Part shown: piece by piece, positions 1-11,783 of the stretch
Position numbering within the stretch: position 1 is the stretch's first letter
How the letters are laid out: each line of letters starts with the position of its first letter
Source of the DNA: Diphasiastrum complanatum
Lineage: Eukaryota > Streptophyta > Lycopodiopsida > Lycopodiales > Lycopodiaceae
Direction: 5' to 3'
Assembly: GCA_029204225.1 (NCBI GenBank)
Contig: CM055095.1
Location: 75,998,896-76,062,895, forward strand
DNA: 64,000 bases
Translations under genes and position numbers: made by a program
Notes under the pieces: generated by a model
The model's input: only the letters and a program-made list of their open reading frames with translations
The model's database searches: none
What the model was told of the DNA's origin: nothing

Positions 1-404
1 TTATCAAAGGAGGAAAAGCAATGTGTTTTTCTTGCAATGCCGCTGTCAGAGCAATTCTGCAGCGATTATATTTTCATGAGAAAAGTAAGCGCGTATTAAT
101 TCCTGATCGTAACCTGTGCAGGGAGATGTTGATGGCAACAAAGGATTGAGCTTTGAAGCGATGTAATCGACTTCTCGGGTTACGGAAAATCTGCAACAAA
201 ATGCAAGAGGGAGCTGATACTATCAAAACCGCATCGAAAAAGAAGTGGGTTCTGAAGGAAATTCTCATTTGCTGCAGGGTTTGATCGCAGTATATTGATC
301 ATGATCACAGGAATGCTGCTAGGCAGAGAGGAGGCTTGGTTCAAGGAATAAGGCAAGTCAATTGTGTGTTTAGACTTACAGAGGAAGAAGAAGAAGAAGA
401 AGGA
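1..404 (+). promoter_or_regulatory. 5' flank and presumed 5' UTR of the left BAC2-like gene
   Basis: This is the non-coding lead-in to the first carrier gene. A purine-rich GAA repeat at about 381-402 ends just before the ATG at 405. An upstream in-frame ATG at 336 would add 23 residues including a run of Glu, but family proteins normally start at the MEFW-type motif, so I place the start at 405. No clear TATA box stands out. Compared with the other arm, about 78 bp is missing near 152. Confidence 0.5.
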
Positions 405-2930
405 ATGGAGTTCTGGCGGGATCATTTGACATTTTCTTTGGGAAAAGACTTTCTAGCAGGTGGATTGGGTGGCATAGCAGGGGTGATCGCTGGCCATCCT
501 CTGGACACCATTCGAATCCACTTGCAGCAGCCGCAGCGGCCCTCTGCTTCTGGGCCAACTACGGCTGGAGCGGTGGTACGCCATCTGCTAGCCACCGAAG
601 GGTCGTCTGCTTTCTTCAAAGGGATGTCCTCGCCTCTTGCCACTGTCGCTATTCAGGTTGATTCTTTATCAATCTTTCAAGTCTCAATTATCAAGCATCT
701 GCTTTTCCATCACTCAGTAAATCTACTCATTAATCAAGCTCCCTGTAGCAAACTGCAGCAACTTATGACATCGGTTGTGCCTTTTTTTGGGATTATATTT
801 ACATATTAGAACAGACTCAACAATGCGATCATAAATAATTCAAGCATGCTTCCCAGACTGAAGAATGCCATTTTTTTATCAATCCTTCTACGCAAAGGAG
901 AGAAGAAGCGTGAAGCTGTATATCCTGAAAGCTAGCTCTTATGATCAACAAGATGCTGGAAGCATGCTCATCATTTGGAAGATGCTGCAAGCATTGCATC
1001 CTATTCCAAACCTTTGCATGTACAGCTTGAAATAATAGTAAAAGAATAAACTCTAATCTTGTTTAAGATCCTCTAAGGATTGCCGATTCCTATCTAGTAT
1101 CCCTGTACAGGTCGATGAAAACTGCAAGCTTAAGATCTTCACCACTAGTTAATGGTCATTGTTGCTGTGCAGGAATCATCCAACTATTGTAGTTTGCTAA
1201 ATTGGATTGAGCCACTAATGTACTCGCAGCTACAAGGAACTCCCTCGTGTGGTATCAGGCTAAAAGTTCTATTCAGAGCATCAAACCCAAAGCTTGATCG
1301 AGCAATCAGAAGTTATGAACTCATGCCTCACCAGTTCAAGAACGTGAATATATTTAGTGTATCTGGTCATTGATGTCGAGCTTTTAGTATCACATTTTGG
1401 CCTTTAGAGGAAACCATTCTGCATCAGTAAGGGTTTGTATTGCGCTAAAACTTTGTTCATAACGATCGTGCTTGCTGCGGAAACACTTCCTTCAGTCAGT
1501 TATGATATCCTAGAGAACTTCCTACCCCACCTTATTAACCTCTGTAAATCACATAGTTTAGTTCTTTCTATGTATGGTGGACCACTTTCCGTTTTCGCGA
1601 GGATTGCTTACATTGTTGAGTAGAATGAAACTGTTGCAGCCATAAGCAAACACGTGGGTGTATCATGCGTGCTTGAGTTTGGCTCGGGCAACCAGGTTTG
1701 ATTCGTGGTGATCCCATAAATACCAAAAACCACTAGCAATCACGTGTCTTGTACTTTGATCTACTGTTCTGTACGCTTCAATCAGCTTCTGGGAGAAAGT
1801 AGCTACAAGGGAGAGCAAACAGTCCATTTTCCAGATGAAATTTAAGCTTTCAGGTTTTTACGTACATGAATTATAAGCTCGGTCAATACTGTTATCTCCC
1901 TCAGCTTTAAAAATAAGCATTCCAAAATAACCTGCTATTGGGAGCCTCTTGACCCTGTGAAATCTAGTAGCGAAATGCTAGTTTTGGTTGTTATGTTTTG
2001 ATTGCCTCATGATTGGAGGAAAATTGGCTGTTGACTAAAATTTTGTGTTTACAAGAGGATTTCCATAATATATAGTTGTATGCCAAAATGTGCGAATGTT
2101 TTCAGAGTTTTACTCTACATTTCTCCGCTTGAAGTAATATCTGTACCTGAAGTTTAATGAGCTTAATACCCGGAAGCAACTCTGGCTGACTGATCCTTTG
2201 ACCTGTTGGTTGTGCTGTATAGAATGCTGTAGCATTTCAGGCGTACGCTCTCTTATCTAGAGCTTTAGCTGTTGAAAAGAGTGAGCCTTTGCCTCTTCAC
2301 AGAGTTGCAGCTGCTGGAATAGGAGCAGGTTCCTTGCAGACACTAATATTGACACCAGTAGATCTTGTCAAAATTCGCTTGCAGCTACACACGGCTCACG
2401 GCGGCGGAAGATCTCGGCCCACCATCAATTTTGATGGTCCTTGTGATGTTGCACGAGACATCATCAAGAGGGAGGGTGTGCGAGGACTGTACAGAGGTTT
2501 CAGAGTGACTGTGCTGCGAGATGCTCCTAGCCATGGTGTCTACTTTGCTGCATATGAGTATATTCGAGAGTATTTGCATCCTGGTTGTCGAAAAAATGGG
2601 GGTGAAACTGTCATGACCATGCTTACAGCAGGTGGATGTGCTGGAGCATTAAGTTGGATAGCTTGTTATCCACTGGACGTTGTAAAATCTCGCCTTCAGG
2701 CACAGGGACAGGGACGTGACAGTCGCGGGAGATACAAAGGTATCACTGATTGCATCTCGAGGAGCATCCGAGAGGAGGGAGTTTCAGCGCTCTTTCGAGG
2801 ACTTGGAACTGCTATTGCAAGAGCTTATTTGGTGAATGGAGCTATTTTTTCTGCCTACGAGATGACTTTAAGATTATTCTATTCGCAACCATCTCAGGAA
2901 ACAATGCTTGAGAACCCCACCCCCATGTAG
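405..2930 (+). CDS. BAC2: Mitochondrial basic amino acid carrier, BAC2-like (two exons)
   Basis: Exon 1 is 405-656 (84 codons) and exon 2 is 2223-2930, joined in phase 0 across a GT-AG intron, giving about 319 residues. The protein has the three tandem halves of the mitochondrial carrier family, each with the Px[DE]xx[KR] signature: HPLDTIRIHLQ near residue 32, TPVDLVKIRLQ near 124 and YPLDVVKSRLQ near 220. Family-typical motifs include EGVRGLYRGF, VLRDAPSHGVYF, EYLHPGCRK and VNGAIFSAYE. These resemble Arabidopsis BAC2, a six-helix inner-membrane carrier that exchanges arginine, lysine, ornithine and related basic amino acids. Length is close to the roughly 300 residues expected. The frame is intact and is probably a functional gene. 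Assignment to BAC2 rather than another carrier subfamily rests on recalled similarity, not a search. Confidence 0.9.
657..2222 (+). other. Intron of the left BAC2-like gene
   Basis: The 1566-bp intron begins CAG|GTTGATTC and ends GCTGTATAG|AATGCT, so both splice sites follow GT-AG. Removing it joins residues ATVAIQ to NAVAFQ in frame, as expected between repeat 1 and the following helix of a mitochondrial carrier. Short open frames inside it (for example 1152-1373) are repeated in the other arm but show no family resemblance, and I regard them as chance. Confidence 0.85.
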
Positions 2931-4120
2931 CAACAGCATCTCCATAATCACTACTCCAAGGATTACTCATATCTACTTCATCATTATTCTCTTTGCATTT
3001 TCCATTAATTAGACCTGTTATTCACTATTTAGTTGGATCTCTCTAGTGATGGCTTAATGCAATTTGAACCAGAGCTGCTTTTCTATCCATGGATGCAAGA
3101 AATGCTTCAAATTCTATGAAAGTCAGATAAAGTGGATCATGACAAATTTGGAAGACATTATTATGGCAATTTATGGTTGTTGATGGTAGTTTTAGAACCT
3201 CAAGATCCATTCGAAATTAATATGGATAGCCATTACTTGGCCTGAGCATCTGTGCATATTAGGTACCCACTTTCAACTTGGTCAGCTACATCATTAAGAG
3301 AATATAAATATAATGGTTGGATTATCATTTGACAACTTTTCTTTTTTGGTTATATTGCATGGTACAAATATTATAATTACGGACTTTCTCATGAATTAGT
3401 CCCCAATTGCAATTTTTTGCTTTGCTTTTTACCCATCTCAGGTTTAGATCTTGCTCTTTGGATAAATTCATGTTCACCATCAATTCCACTCTTTCTGTAA
3501 ACTGCCGAATGTCTATAGTCTCTAGTCCTTGATTGCACTTATTCTTCTAAGCATATGTGTACTTGAAACATAACATCTCTTTATGATACAGAAAGCCAAG
3601 TGACTCTCATATTGACAGAACAAATAATATTGTTGCGATATTATCAAAAGCAAATTGTAGCTAATCTTCTTTGCATATGTCTTCTTATAATATTGTTTTT
3701 CTCCCCCACTACAAACATGGGCAAATTGTCAGACACATACGATGAGGCCCATCTTTGGCTTCTTGGTCCTGTGTGGCAATTTTTGTGGCAATCACATGGC
3801 AATGAGCACGTGGCTCTACCACGTGTGGTAGTGCCACACCACCAAAATTTTCTACGACGACGATGAAAAGGGGACGGGAGGGGGACATGGCACAACCACA
3901 CAATTATTTGAGAGAGAAAAAGCGAGTGGAATGGACATTGGCTTTTTCCCAACATTAGTACTAGTTTTATTATTTGTGATACCAAAAGAGAGAAGAGATA
4001 TGAGAAAATTGAAAGATCAGGTGACAAATAATTAGATTAGATTTTTAACTAGATTTCATTGATAGATTACATGAATGTTAGTTGGATGTTGAATAATTTG
4101 TTTTTGATTTATTGATTTGT
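2931..4120 (+). other. 3' flank of the left carrier gene, inside the inverted arm
   Basis: AT-rich sequence after the stop codon, matching the other arm throughout. Around 3780-3845 it contains repeated CACGTGG-like words. I see no convincing coding frame and no certain polyadenylation signal. Confidence 0.5.
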
Positions 4121-6528
4121 TTAAGATGCAATCTACTTGAATGATCTTTGGTTAGAAAGAGAAATACACTACCAATCTCACCAATGTAGAAAAATCAGCA
4201 TCTACACAGAAATTGAGATGCAAACACCAATAGAACTTAATCAAACTTGAATGAAATGATTATGTGTTGTTGTTGTTCGTACAAAACCAACAAGCTACTG
4301 TATTTCACACGTTGGATCCAAAAATAACAAATATAGATCATTCTACACATAGAATTGCAAGCAATCACCAAGATAGTGCACCAACGGATAGTAGAACCTA
4401 AGAGAACCATGTATAAGCATGAAATGAGATAGAGAAGAGAGAAGATTGCTCTCTCCATGAGTTACATCCTTTTATAACAGGTCCAAACCCTATTTGGCCC
4501 CTTGGATTTCCCACCAAAATGCTAACCCTACTCATTTTGGGTCTAGATTCAATGTACCCAACTATTCAAATTGAATCTACTCAAACATGCATTCTAACTT
4601 TCCCACACTTTCAAAAAGTGTTTATTCAAATGAAATTTAGACTAATGAACTTTGAAAATTCAACCTCTAAGTCTAAAACAAGTTTTGGCCTCAATATGCC
4701 AAATATGAAAATATTGCAAAATGTGATGAAACTAGTTGAATCTTTCACAATTTTCACAAATTTGTTGGCATGTAAAACTTGGCTACTTATGATAAAATCA
4801 TCATAAAATTGCCCACCCAAAATGTGGCTAAAGGAAATTTTGTGGCCTTGGAATTGGCCCATAAAATATTTCACGGCCTTAGAATTGGCCTAAATGCACA
4901 AATTGTAATAGTCGACATTGCCACGCTAAATTTTCTATGTACTAAAATACTTTTTTGCTAGTACGTATAGACAATCATTCAGTGTGTGTTTTTTGTAGGG
5001 TACCGGTCTACCAGAACAATCCCAAGTCATGAGTCACAGAAGTTGCAAAAAAGACAATTCAAACAGATCACAACGAGGAGTAGGGCGAGTTTGGACCCAA
5101 TATATAGAGCCAAAAGCATCCTGGGCACATAGCCATGCATAGCCCTAAGTTCCCTATACATAGATTCACCTAGAATAGAGTCCTAAGCATGGACCACCTA
5201 TTCATAGAATTGTTATTGATAACTCTACACATGCATGCATTGTCTCATACCTTGTCTAAACTCCATTTAGTGTATTCTGGGCCTCACAAGGATATCAGTT
5301 ACTTTCGAGTCACATCCAGTATGATGTGGCATAACTAACAGCTTGATTTACTGGAGTACCGTTGTATCCAAAAATAGGAGTATACTGAGTCGTACTTACT
5401 GGCCATGGACATAACATTAGGAGTCATGACCAATATCTCAAATCTCCTACAAAACACTCTTTTATGACCAATATTATTTGGCATCATTTAGATTTATGGC
5501 CATATTATGGTTAAACTGATCCAGCTAGTTTTATATCTCCGTTTTGGTATTGCTTGCGTCCCATACCACAAGTTCTTCCTCCACGAAAGCCCTTCACTTC
5601 CTGATCAAATTGTTACAAAAAATAATTTTTGTTAACAAGTATATGAAGTTCTCGAAAATTGTTTATAAATTCCAACTTCATCATACAATTTCCAACTCAT
5701 ATTTTCTTTCGCCCATGTTCATGATATGTATGGTCATTGAAAGGATAATAGGTTTCATCCTAATATGCCTTGAGTGACAGATTTAGAAATGGGGAAGAAT
5801 GAGTTGACTTTTTCTTGTTCTTATTTCTTACTATATTGGTATGCCCCAGCTTCAAGCACATCAAAAAAATGTCTTTTTTCGTTTCATTTTAGTCTTTCCA
5901 TCGTAGGCTTCTAAGCCATTTGGCCGTGCCCGTTTCTGAGAAAAACGACACCTTGGCTCAAAAAATCCAAGAACTTCTAGACATAGGTGTCCAATGTTGA
6001 GGGTATTACAGTGTAAATAAATAAATTAGTTGGAAATAGTTCGAGGGTCGTGGCATCCTGCGTGCGTAAGCCCATGGCCCAATGAGCACTTCTAAATAAA
6101 TAATTTTGCCATGTAATTAAAAATAATATTAGAAGGCCAAAGTTAAGCTTAAACTTAAGTATCTCAGTTTGTGAAGTAGTCAATGGTCAAATGGTGTTAG
6201 GTGGGGTGTGTTTCTTCCTACACCATAGACTTATTTGTGCTTCTTGTGAAGGGTGTGGATTTCAATCCCACCTTCTTGCAAGTAGCCAATAGGAAACCAG
6301 GGGCAAGGGCCACCCCAAAGATAAAAAGGCGCCATTTGTAATGATTTTGCATGCTTAATAGAAAGGAGGAGGCTCTACTATTTTGTGAGCTCAAGCATCC
6401 TCATTTGCTAATCCCTCATGCTAATGCTATTGTGGTGTTTTCTACTTGCTTTCCATTTCAATGTTCTTGTTTTGATTAGTTATGGCTTTTCCATTAGCAT
6501 ACACATTGAGCATTTGAGCTAACCTACA

Positions 6529-6534
<6 letters not shown>
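4121..6534. other. Gene-free AT-rich sequence
   Basis: No frame here resembles a known protein. It includes one dispersed repeat (4808-5037, listed separately). Around 6185-6275 there is a hairpin-like stretch with a box-B-like word (GGATTTCAATCCC), too incomplete to call a tRNA or SINE. Confidence 0.5.
4808..5037. repeat. Dispersed repeat, copy 1
   Basis: This matches 61690-61897 in the same orientation with many differences. Shared landmarks in order are AAAATGTGGCTA, GGAATTGGCCCATA/GAAATGGCCCATAG, ACGGCCTTAGAATTGGCCT, a CGACATTGCC-like word, GTGTTTTTTGTAGGG/GTGTTTTTCAGGG and CCCAAGTCATGAGT. It is probably an old LTR or leader fragment of one retroelement family. No coding potential is visible. 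Confidence 0.75.

Positions 6535-6605
<71 letters not shown>
6535..6605. repeat. (CT)n microsatellite
   Basis: An almost uninterrupted run of about 35 CT units. Confidence 0.98.
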
Positions 6606-6608
<3 letters not shown>

Positions 6609-7071
6609 ATCGTGAATGTATGTGCTTAGAGTTAACAAAGGTAGTATTAAAAAAGTTAGTGTTAAGGTAGAGTTAGTAAGCACCTAAATTAGCAATTAAG
6701 TATAGTTAAGGCCCTATCTTTGTGTTCTAACACAGGCAGTGTGAAAAAATGGTCAAAATCTATTTTGGTTGTTTTATGTTTTTAGTTTGTGAGGAAAAGA
6801 TCACATGTGTGGAGCATGTTCCCACATGTAGAAAAAGTCAAAAATAGTTTATGATGTTAACTTTAGGGGTATCACAAAGTTTTATGTCAAGCATCTTTGT
6901 GTAGAGTTGTGACAGGGCCAAAAATTGGCATAGTTGGCAAATTGGTCAAATCCACATGTAATGCCACTATTGAGTCAAAAGTCATTTGTGATGCAAACTC
7001 AAGCTATGTAGGCTAGTAAACAGGATTGTGATACTTGTATTAATGTAGTTTGATGAGTGATGAAATCAAAG
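6606..7071. other. Gene-free spacer before LTR_A
   Basis: AT-rich sequence between the CT microsatellite and the start of LTR_A, with no recognisable coding or RNA feature. Confidence 0.5.
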
Positions 7072-7566
7072 TGTTGGCTTTGGTCAAGGGGTACAATAGG
7101 AATTGAGAAATCTTGAAGAAAGGTCCAATAGAATTGTAGGATGGATGCATCACTCATCCAATAGCATTAGAGAGGCTAGGATTAGGGGTCCAATAGCATG
7201 CAAGGAGGATTCTCCCCAGGTTTATATGTACTCCACTTTGGAATCATAATTTAAGTTGAGTTTTTTAGTCAATCTTTGTATGGTGGGATTTGCTTGTTCA
7301 ATCTTCTCTCTCTACCCGAGTTGAATTAGCTCTATTCTCTCTCTACCTGAGGATAGGAGCTTAATTTTACTTAGTTTTATCAAAAAGCACTTCCTCTCAT
7401 GTGTATGTACTTTGGTCATCAACAAATACATCCATCTTTGCCTCTATGCCTTGTGTTTTTGATCTAGATCTTGGAAATCAATCTAGAATCCGTCTACAAG
7501 TGCACAAGCTTGCTTAGGAGATCAATCACACACTTTAGGGCATTCCCAAACGTGTGAATTTTCACA
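7072..7566 (+). repeat. LTR_A, unit 1
   Basis: It starts TGTTGGCTTTGG and ends GAATTTTCACA, directly before a perfect primer-binding site, giving 495 bp with TG...CA ends. A near-identical copy is at 38508-39002. No 3' partner LTR_A is found downstream, so element A is a 5' fragment. Confidence 0.8.
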
Positions 7567-7579
7567 TGGTATCAGAGCC
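7567..7579 (+). other. Primer-binding site (initiator Met tRNA), element A
   Basis: TGGTATCAGAGCC is complementary to the 3' end of plant initiator methionine tRNA, the usual copia primer. It directly follows the CA end of LTR_A. Confidence 0.9.
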
Positions 7580-8326
7580 TACCTAGGTATTTGACGTTTG
7601 TTTCATCCAAAGTTCCAAAATTTTTCTTGAAAATCTAGATCTAGAGAGACTAGTTTGCTTCTCCCATGCTATCTTAAGCAAATTTGGATCAAGAGGGTCC
7701 ATTATCATATGGATTGGACCAAATATGGTACTATACAGATTTTCCTGCTCAGACACATGTGAAGGACAGCCCAATTCATTTTGGTGGTTCTCTTCCATGT
7801 GTGATCCAAAATTGATGCTTGATAGCTAGTTTTAAAGCTATTTGAGTTTAGTTTGTGTAGCAATTGACTTCATATTGATTGGATCTCTCAATTAAAAGTT
7901 ATAGTCAATTGAATCAAGGTGGGTAGGGCACCCAACCTGCTTGGACACTTTTTTCTTTTGACTCTATTATGCTTGTTTGATCAAAAATCTCACTTCTAGG
8001 CTTGCCAATCTTGTTTTCTTGAGATCTAGTTATCATTTTGAGGTCATTGCCACTTTCTTTCATACAATTGGATTGTATTTGAGCGATTTGTGGATTCTTG
8101 GAGTGTTTCCCACGTGCCAAAGATAGCTTGACCCAAACTTAGCCCATACTTCATCAGTTGATGTGAGATTGATCTAGATTAAGAGAGATTGGAAAAGCTA
8201 GTGAGGTCCATATCTCACTTTGTTGCACGATCTTGCATAGGAGTTGGTAGTACACCTTTAAAGGATCCTATAGTGAGAGAGAAGCAACATTTTAGTGTCT
8301 AAATCACAAGGAGTCTTCACTATTAT
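7580..8326 (+). other. Untranslated leader of element A
   Basis: About 750 bp between primer site and gag_A start. It is well conserved at 39016-39759 and more distantly at the right end of the window (63500-64000). It holds no long open frame on the plus strand. Confidence 0.7.
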
Positions 8327-9214
8327 ATGGCATCTATGGGTTCCTACCTATTGGAATCTAGTGAAAGACTATCTACCTCCAACTATTCTATTTGGAAGGT
8401 TAGAATGGAGTCTATCTTGATACTCCAAGATGTAATGGACATTGTACTTGGGATTGAGGAGGAGCCTCAAGTCCTTCAAGAAGTATAAAAGTACAAGAAG
8501 AGAGCTAGGATGGCTCTCCACCTTACCAAGATGAATGTCTCTAATGAGGTTTTGACAGAGATTGGTGTTTGCAACTCAGCCAAGCAAGCTTGGGATTCTC
8601 TCAAAGATATTTATGAAGCCAAAAATACCACTAGACTCCCCACTCTTAGAAATCAAATCTTTCAAAGTTCTCAAAAGATTGATGAGAGTGCCACTAATTA
8701 TGTGTTGAGAGTGAAAGATACTCATAGGGAGCTTGCTTGCATTGGAGGATCCATAAATTAAAGTGAGCTAGTCCAAGTCATATTTAATGGCTTGAGAGAT
8801 GAGTATGAGAACCTTGTCCAATCCTATGCCATCAAGGAGGAGCTACCTATTTTGGAGGCTTTGCAAGGAGTGCTAATGGCTGAAGAATCAAGGCATGAGA
8901 ACAAGCTATTAAGGATGGACAAATTGTCACTCAATCATAATGGTGAAGAAAAAGTTTTATTTTCCAAGCACAAAGAGAGGAACAAAAAGCAACACCAACA
9001 CTTCTCTAAGGACAAAGCAAAAGACCAATATGAAGAGGATGTAAAACACCTGATCAAACAAATGTTGATTCTACTAACAAAGTGCATAGTTTACTTGACA
9101 AAGGATGAGAAACGAACTCGAACTCAAAACACTTCTATTTGTGGTCAACCTCAAAAGATTCATGAAATATCTTGTGGTAACTCAAAAGATTTGCGAACAA
9201 ATTTCATATGGTGA
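8327..9214 (+). pseudogene. Copia gag_A, first copy, broken
   Basis: The frame opens at 8327 (MASMGSYLLESSERL) and shows the copia gag N-terminal signature SNYSIWKVRM, then NSAKQAWDSLKDIYEAK and a Lys/His-rich tail. Two in-frame TAA stops interrupt it, at 8486-8488 and 8759-8761. Both stops are at the same places in unit 2 (39919 and 40192). No CCHC zinc knuckle follows. After about 9040 the sequence changes to the 3'-terminal region of element B (EDVKHLIKQ), so the gag is truncated by a junction. Confidence 0.85.
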
Positions 9215-9289
9215 CTCGAAAGATTTGCGAACAAGTTCTTGTCGCGAAATATTCTATTTCTTGTTCATACCTCACATGTCGTGAACTTG

Positions 9290-10053
9290 GGATTGAGGAG
9301 GAGTCTCAAGTCCTTCAATAAGTACAAAAGTACAAGAAGAGAGCTAGGATGGCTCTCCACCTTATCAAGATGAATGTCTCTAATGAGATTTTGAGAGAGA
9401 TTGGTGATTGCAACTCAGCCAAGCAAGCTTGGGATTCTCTCGAAGCTATTTATGAAGCCAAAAACATCACTAGGCTCCTCACTCTTAGAAATCAAATCTT
9501 TCAAAGTTCTCAAAATATTGATGAGAGTGTCACTTATTATGTGTTGAGAGTGAAAGTTACTCATAGGGAGCTTGCTTGCATTGGAGGGTCCATAAATCAA
9601 AGTGAGCTAGTCCAAGTCATACTTAATGGCTTGAGAGATAAGTATGAGAACCTTGTCCAATCCTATCTCATCAAGGAGGAGCTACCTACTTTGGAAGCTT
9701 TGCAAGGAGTGCTAATGGCTGAAGAATCAAGGCATGAGAACAAGCTATTAAGGATGGACAAATTGTCACTCAATCATAATGGTGAAGAAAAAGTTTTATT
9801 TGCCAAGCACAAAGAGAGGAGCAAAAAGCAACACCAACACTTCTCTAAGGACAAAGCAAAAGACCAAGATGAAGAGGATGTAAAACACCTGATCAGACAG
9901 ATCTCGATTCTACTAACAAAGTGCATAGTTTACTTGACAAAGGATGAGAAACGAACTCGAACTCGAAACATTTCTATTCGTGGTCAACCTCAAAAGATTC
10001 GTGAAATATCTTGTGGTAACTCAAAAGATTCGCAAACAAATTTCTTATGGTGA
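9290..10053 (+). pseudogene. Copia gag_A, second tandem copy
   Basis: This repeats the bases starting near 8447, about 843 bp downstream, in the same orientation. It begins CTTGGGATTGAGGAGGAG, without the gag N-terminus. It reads open from 9349 to 10053 (234 residues) and lacks the second TAA of copy 1, reading SINQSELVQ where copy 1 stops. It keeps a stop just upstream of 9349. The last 30 or so codons run into LTR_B sequence. The duplication is absent from unit 2, so it is local to this locus. Confidence 0.8.
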
Positions 10054-10740
10054 CTCGAAAGATTCGCGAACAAGTTCTTGTCGCAAAATTTTATGTTTCT
10101 TGTTCAAACCTCACATGTCGTAAAATTGTGGCCCGTCGCCTGTCGCGAACAATTCGCAAAATATTTTTTATTCTTCTTCAAGCTCAAAACTATCAACTGT
10201 CGCAAACAATTTGCGAAACACAAAGATGTCATGAAAAGACAAAGTGTCACAAACAATTCACGAAACACAAAGCTTAGACAAAGAGATAAACTGTCATGAA
10301 CAATTCGCGAATAGAAATTATTCGAGCCTGGAAATAGAGTGCTTATTTGAATATCAACTGTCGTAACGGTTAGATCTACTGTTATAGAATTAAAAGGCCA
10401 AAAGACCTGTCCTGTAGCAATATAAATACATGTGGACTACTCATTGTAACACACTCTCATAACTCTCTCAATCAAAGACACAACAGCGAGATAAGACAGC
10501 AAGAGATGTATACTGATGATTTAGATTCAGAATTATAAATTTGTTTTTGATCAAAGTTTCTCATTGTCTAATATTGTTTGAAGTTGTCTCTTAATTTTGC
10601 ATGCTAAATTCAATCAAGGCAAAATTGTTCTATTAGTACATAGATAAAAAATAGACCCGATTGAAGACACTGATATTAGTTTGATTTATTCAAACTTTCA
10701 TCGTGTTTTCTAAAAAAGAATTATAACTATTTTTCCTACA
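9956..10740 (+). repeat. LTR_B, unit 1 (approximate start)
   Basis: It ends TTTTTCCTACA one base before a primer-binding site. Copies are at 14292-15127, 40549-41327 and 46380-47176. Its first half carries four copies of a hairpin motif related to TCGCGAACAATTCGCGA (10143, 10200, 10247, 10294). The words GCAATATAAATACATG near 10420 and the CTCTCATAACTCTCTCAATC run resemble a retroelement TATA box and start region. The left boundary is inferred from where the copies begin to agree. Confidence 0.7.
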
Positions 10741-10741
10741 G

Positions 10742-10753
10742 TGGTATCAGAGC
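10742..10753 (+). other. Primer-binding site (initiator Met tRNA), element B
   Basis: TGGTATCAGAGC, one base after the CA end of LTR_B. Confidence 0.9.
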
Positions 10754-10759
10754 ATATCA

Positions 10760-11310
10760 GAGTCGATATAGTGGTATCCTTACACCCCTCTCAGCATCCT
10801 TCATCCACCAGTAGCCCCTGCCAAAGAACTTCGAGAATGCAATCTCAAAGGAAAAATAGCTTAGCTATTTTCTTCGAGCCCTACCCAGGTCATTCCACAC
10901 AACTCAAACTTTACTGGCAAAAGATTCAACAATGACACTTCAAAAGGCAATAGATGGAGTCAAAGAGGAAGTAAAAGCTCATGAACGATATGACAATAAT
11001 GGTGATTCCAAAAATGCGCTATTTACTCAGAAGAATAAATCTTCAAATAAGTCTAAGTTTAAGAGGGAGTCTTCTAAACAGAATGGAAATGAATCCAAGA
11101 CAAATGATCAACAATCTAGAAAACAACAGAAAAATTTTGGTGATAGGAAGATTTGCAACAGATGCAAAGGATTAGGTCATACATAAGATAAGCGTTGGTT
11201 AAATCCAAAGATTGAATGCATTCATTATCATAAATGGGGTCATGGAGTACTAGACTGTTATCAGAATCCCAAAAATAAGGAGGAGCATAATCGAAGCAAA
11301 CCTTCAGATT
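10760..11310 (+). pseudogene. Copia gag_B, internally deleted
   Basis: Compared with the copies at 15243 and 47292, the first part of gag is lost: the sequence jumps at AACTTCGAGAATG|CAATCTC near 10840. The tail (10932-11186) reads MTLQKAIDGVKEEV and a Lys/Asn-rich stretch to a degenerate CCHC knuckle. CNRCKGLGHT is followed by a stop and then DKRW where Cys is expected. A second knuckle-like piece, CIHYHKWGHGVLDC, lies at about 11219-11260 in the same frame. Confidence 0.75.
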
Positions 11311-11357
11311 CAAACTATGTCGAAGACAAAGCAGAATGCTCCAGAGCATCAAAAGAC

Positions 11358-11783
11358 ATGACAACAAAAAATTCAGCAGCGTATGTTTGTGCTGATCAAT
11401 GTTGTTCATCAAATTCAAAGATTCGAGAAGTAGTACTTGATTCGAAAGCCACGTCACATTTTGTTTCCTCGAAACAAATATTGTCTGAGTACAATAAGAC
11501 GAATTATTCGATATTTATTATACTTGGAGATGGTTCTAAACACGTAGTTGATGGAACTGGTGCACTATGGCTAGACATGAATCAGAGTGACAAGAAACTG
11601 GAAGAAATTCTCTATGTCCCTACTCTTGATAAAGATATTATATTCGTAACAAAGATAGTCGATACAAGCATGTCAGTAACCTTCACAAAGGACTATTGTA
11701 AACTGTTTGATGAGGATTATGATAACCTAGTTGCTAAAAGCAACAAAGAAGGAAATTTGTACTACTTAAACATTCAAACTTGA
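11358..11783 (+). pseudogene. Copia aspartic protease, element B
   Basis: The frame contains VVLDSKATSHF near residue 27, where copia proteases have DSGA(T/S). The catalytic Asp is present but the following Gly is Lys, in this copy and in unit 2. The downstream ILGDGSKHVVDGTG and YVPTLDKDI are typical of copia protease domains. A change of the conserved Gly makes activity unlikely. Confidence 0.8.

Larger units (their letters stand above)
1..4120 (+). repeat. Left arm of a large inverted duplication
   Basis: The reverse complement of this segment is found at 27919-32112. The arms match through the carrier gene, its intron and both flanks. Exon 2 differs by only two bases that I can see, and non-coding parts by roughly one base in a hundred by eye. 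The match stops abruptly at 4120, after a shared run reading gattacatgaatgttagttg and then TTTTTGATTTATTGATTTGT. The outer end is not visible because the window starts inside the arm. The clearest difference is about 78 bp present in the right arm and absent here near base 152. Confidence 0.95.

Noticed and set aside
336-404. Upstream in-frame ATG extending the carrier protein by 23 residues
   Set aside because: The extension is a Glu run from a GAA repeat, and carriers of this family start near the MEFW position.
1152-1623. Small open frames in the carrier intron, conserved in both arms
   Set aside because: Conservation is explained by the recent duplication, and a single-base difference changes one frame's end.
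6185-6275. tRNA-like or SINE-like fold with a GGATTTCAATCCC word
   Set aside because: No complete cloverleaf, anticodon arm or acceptor stem could be paired; the word alone is weak evidence.
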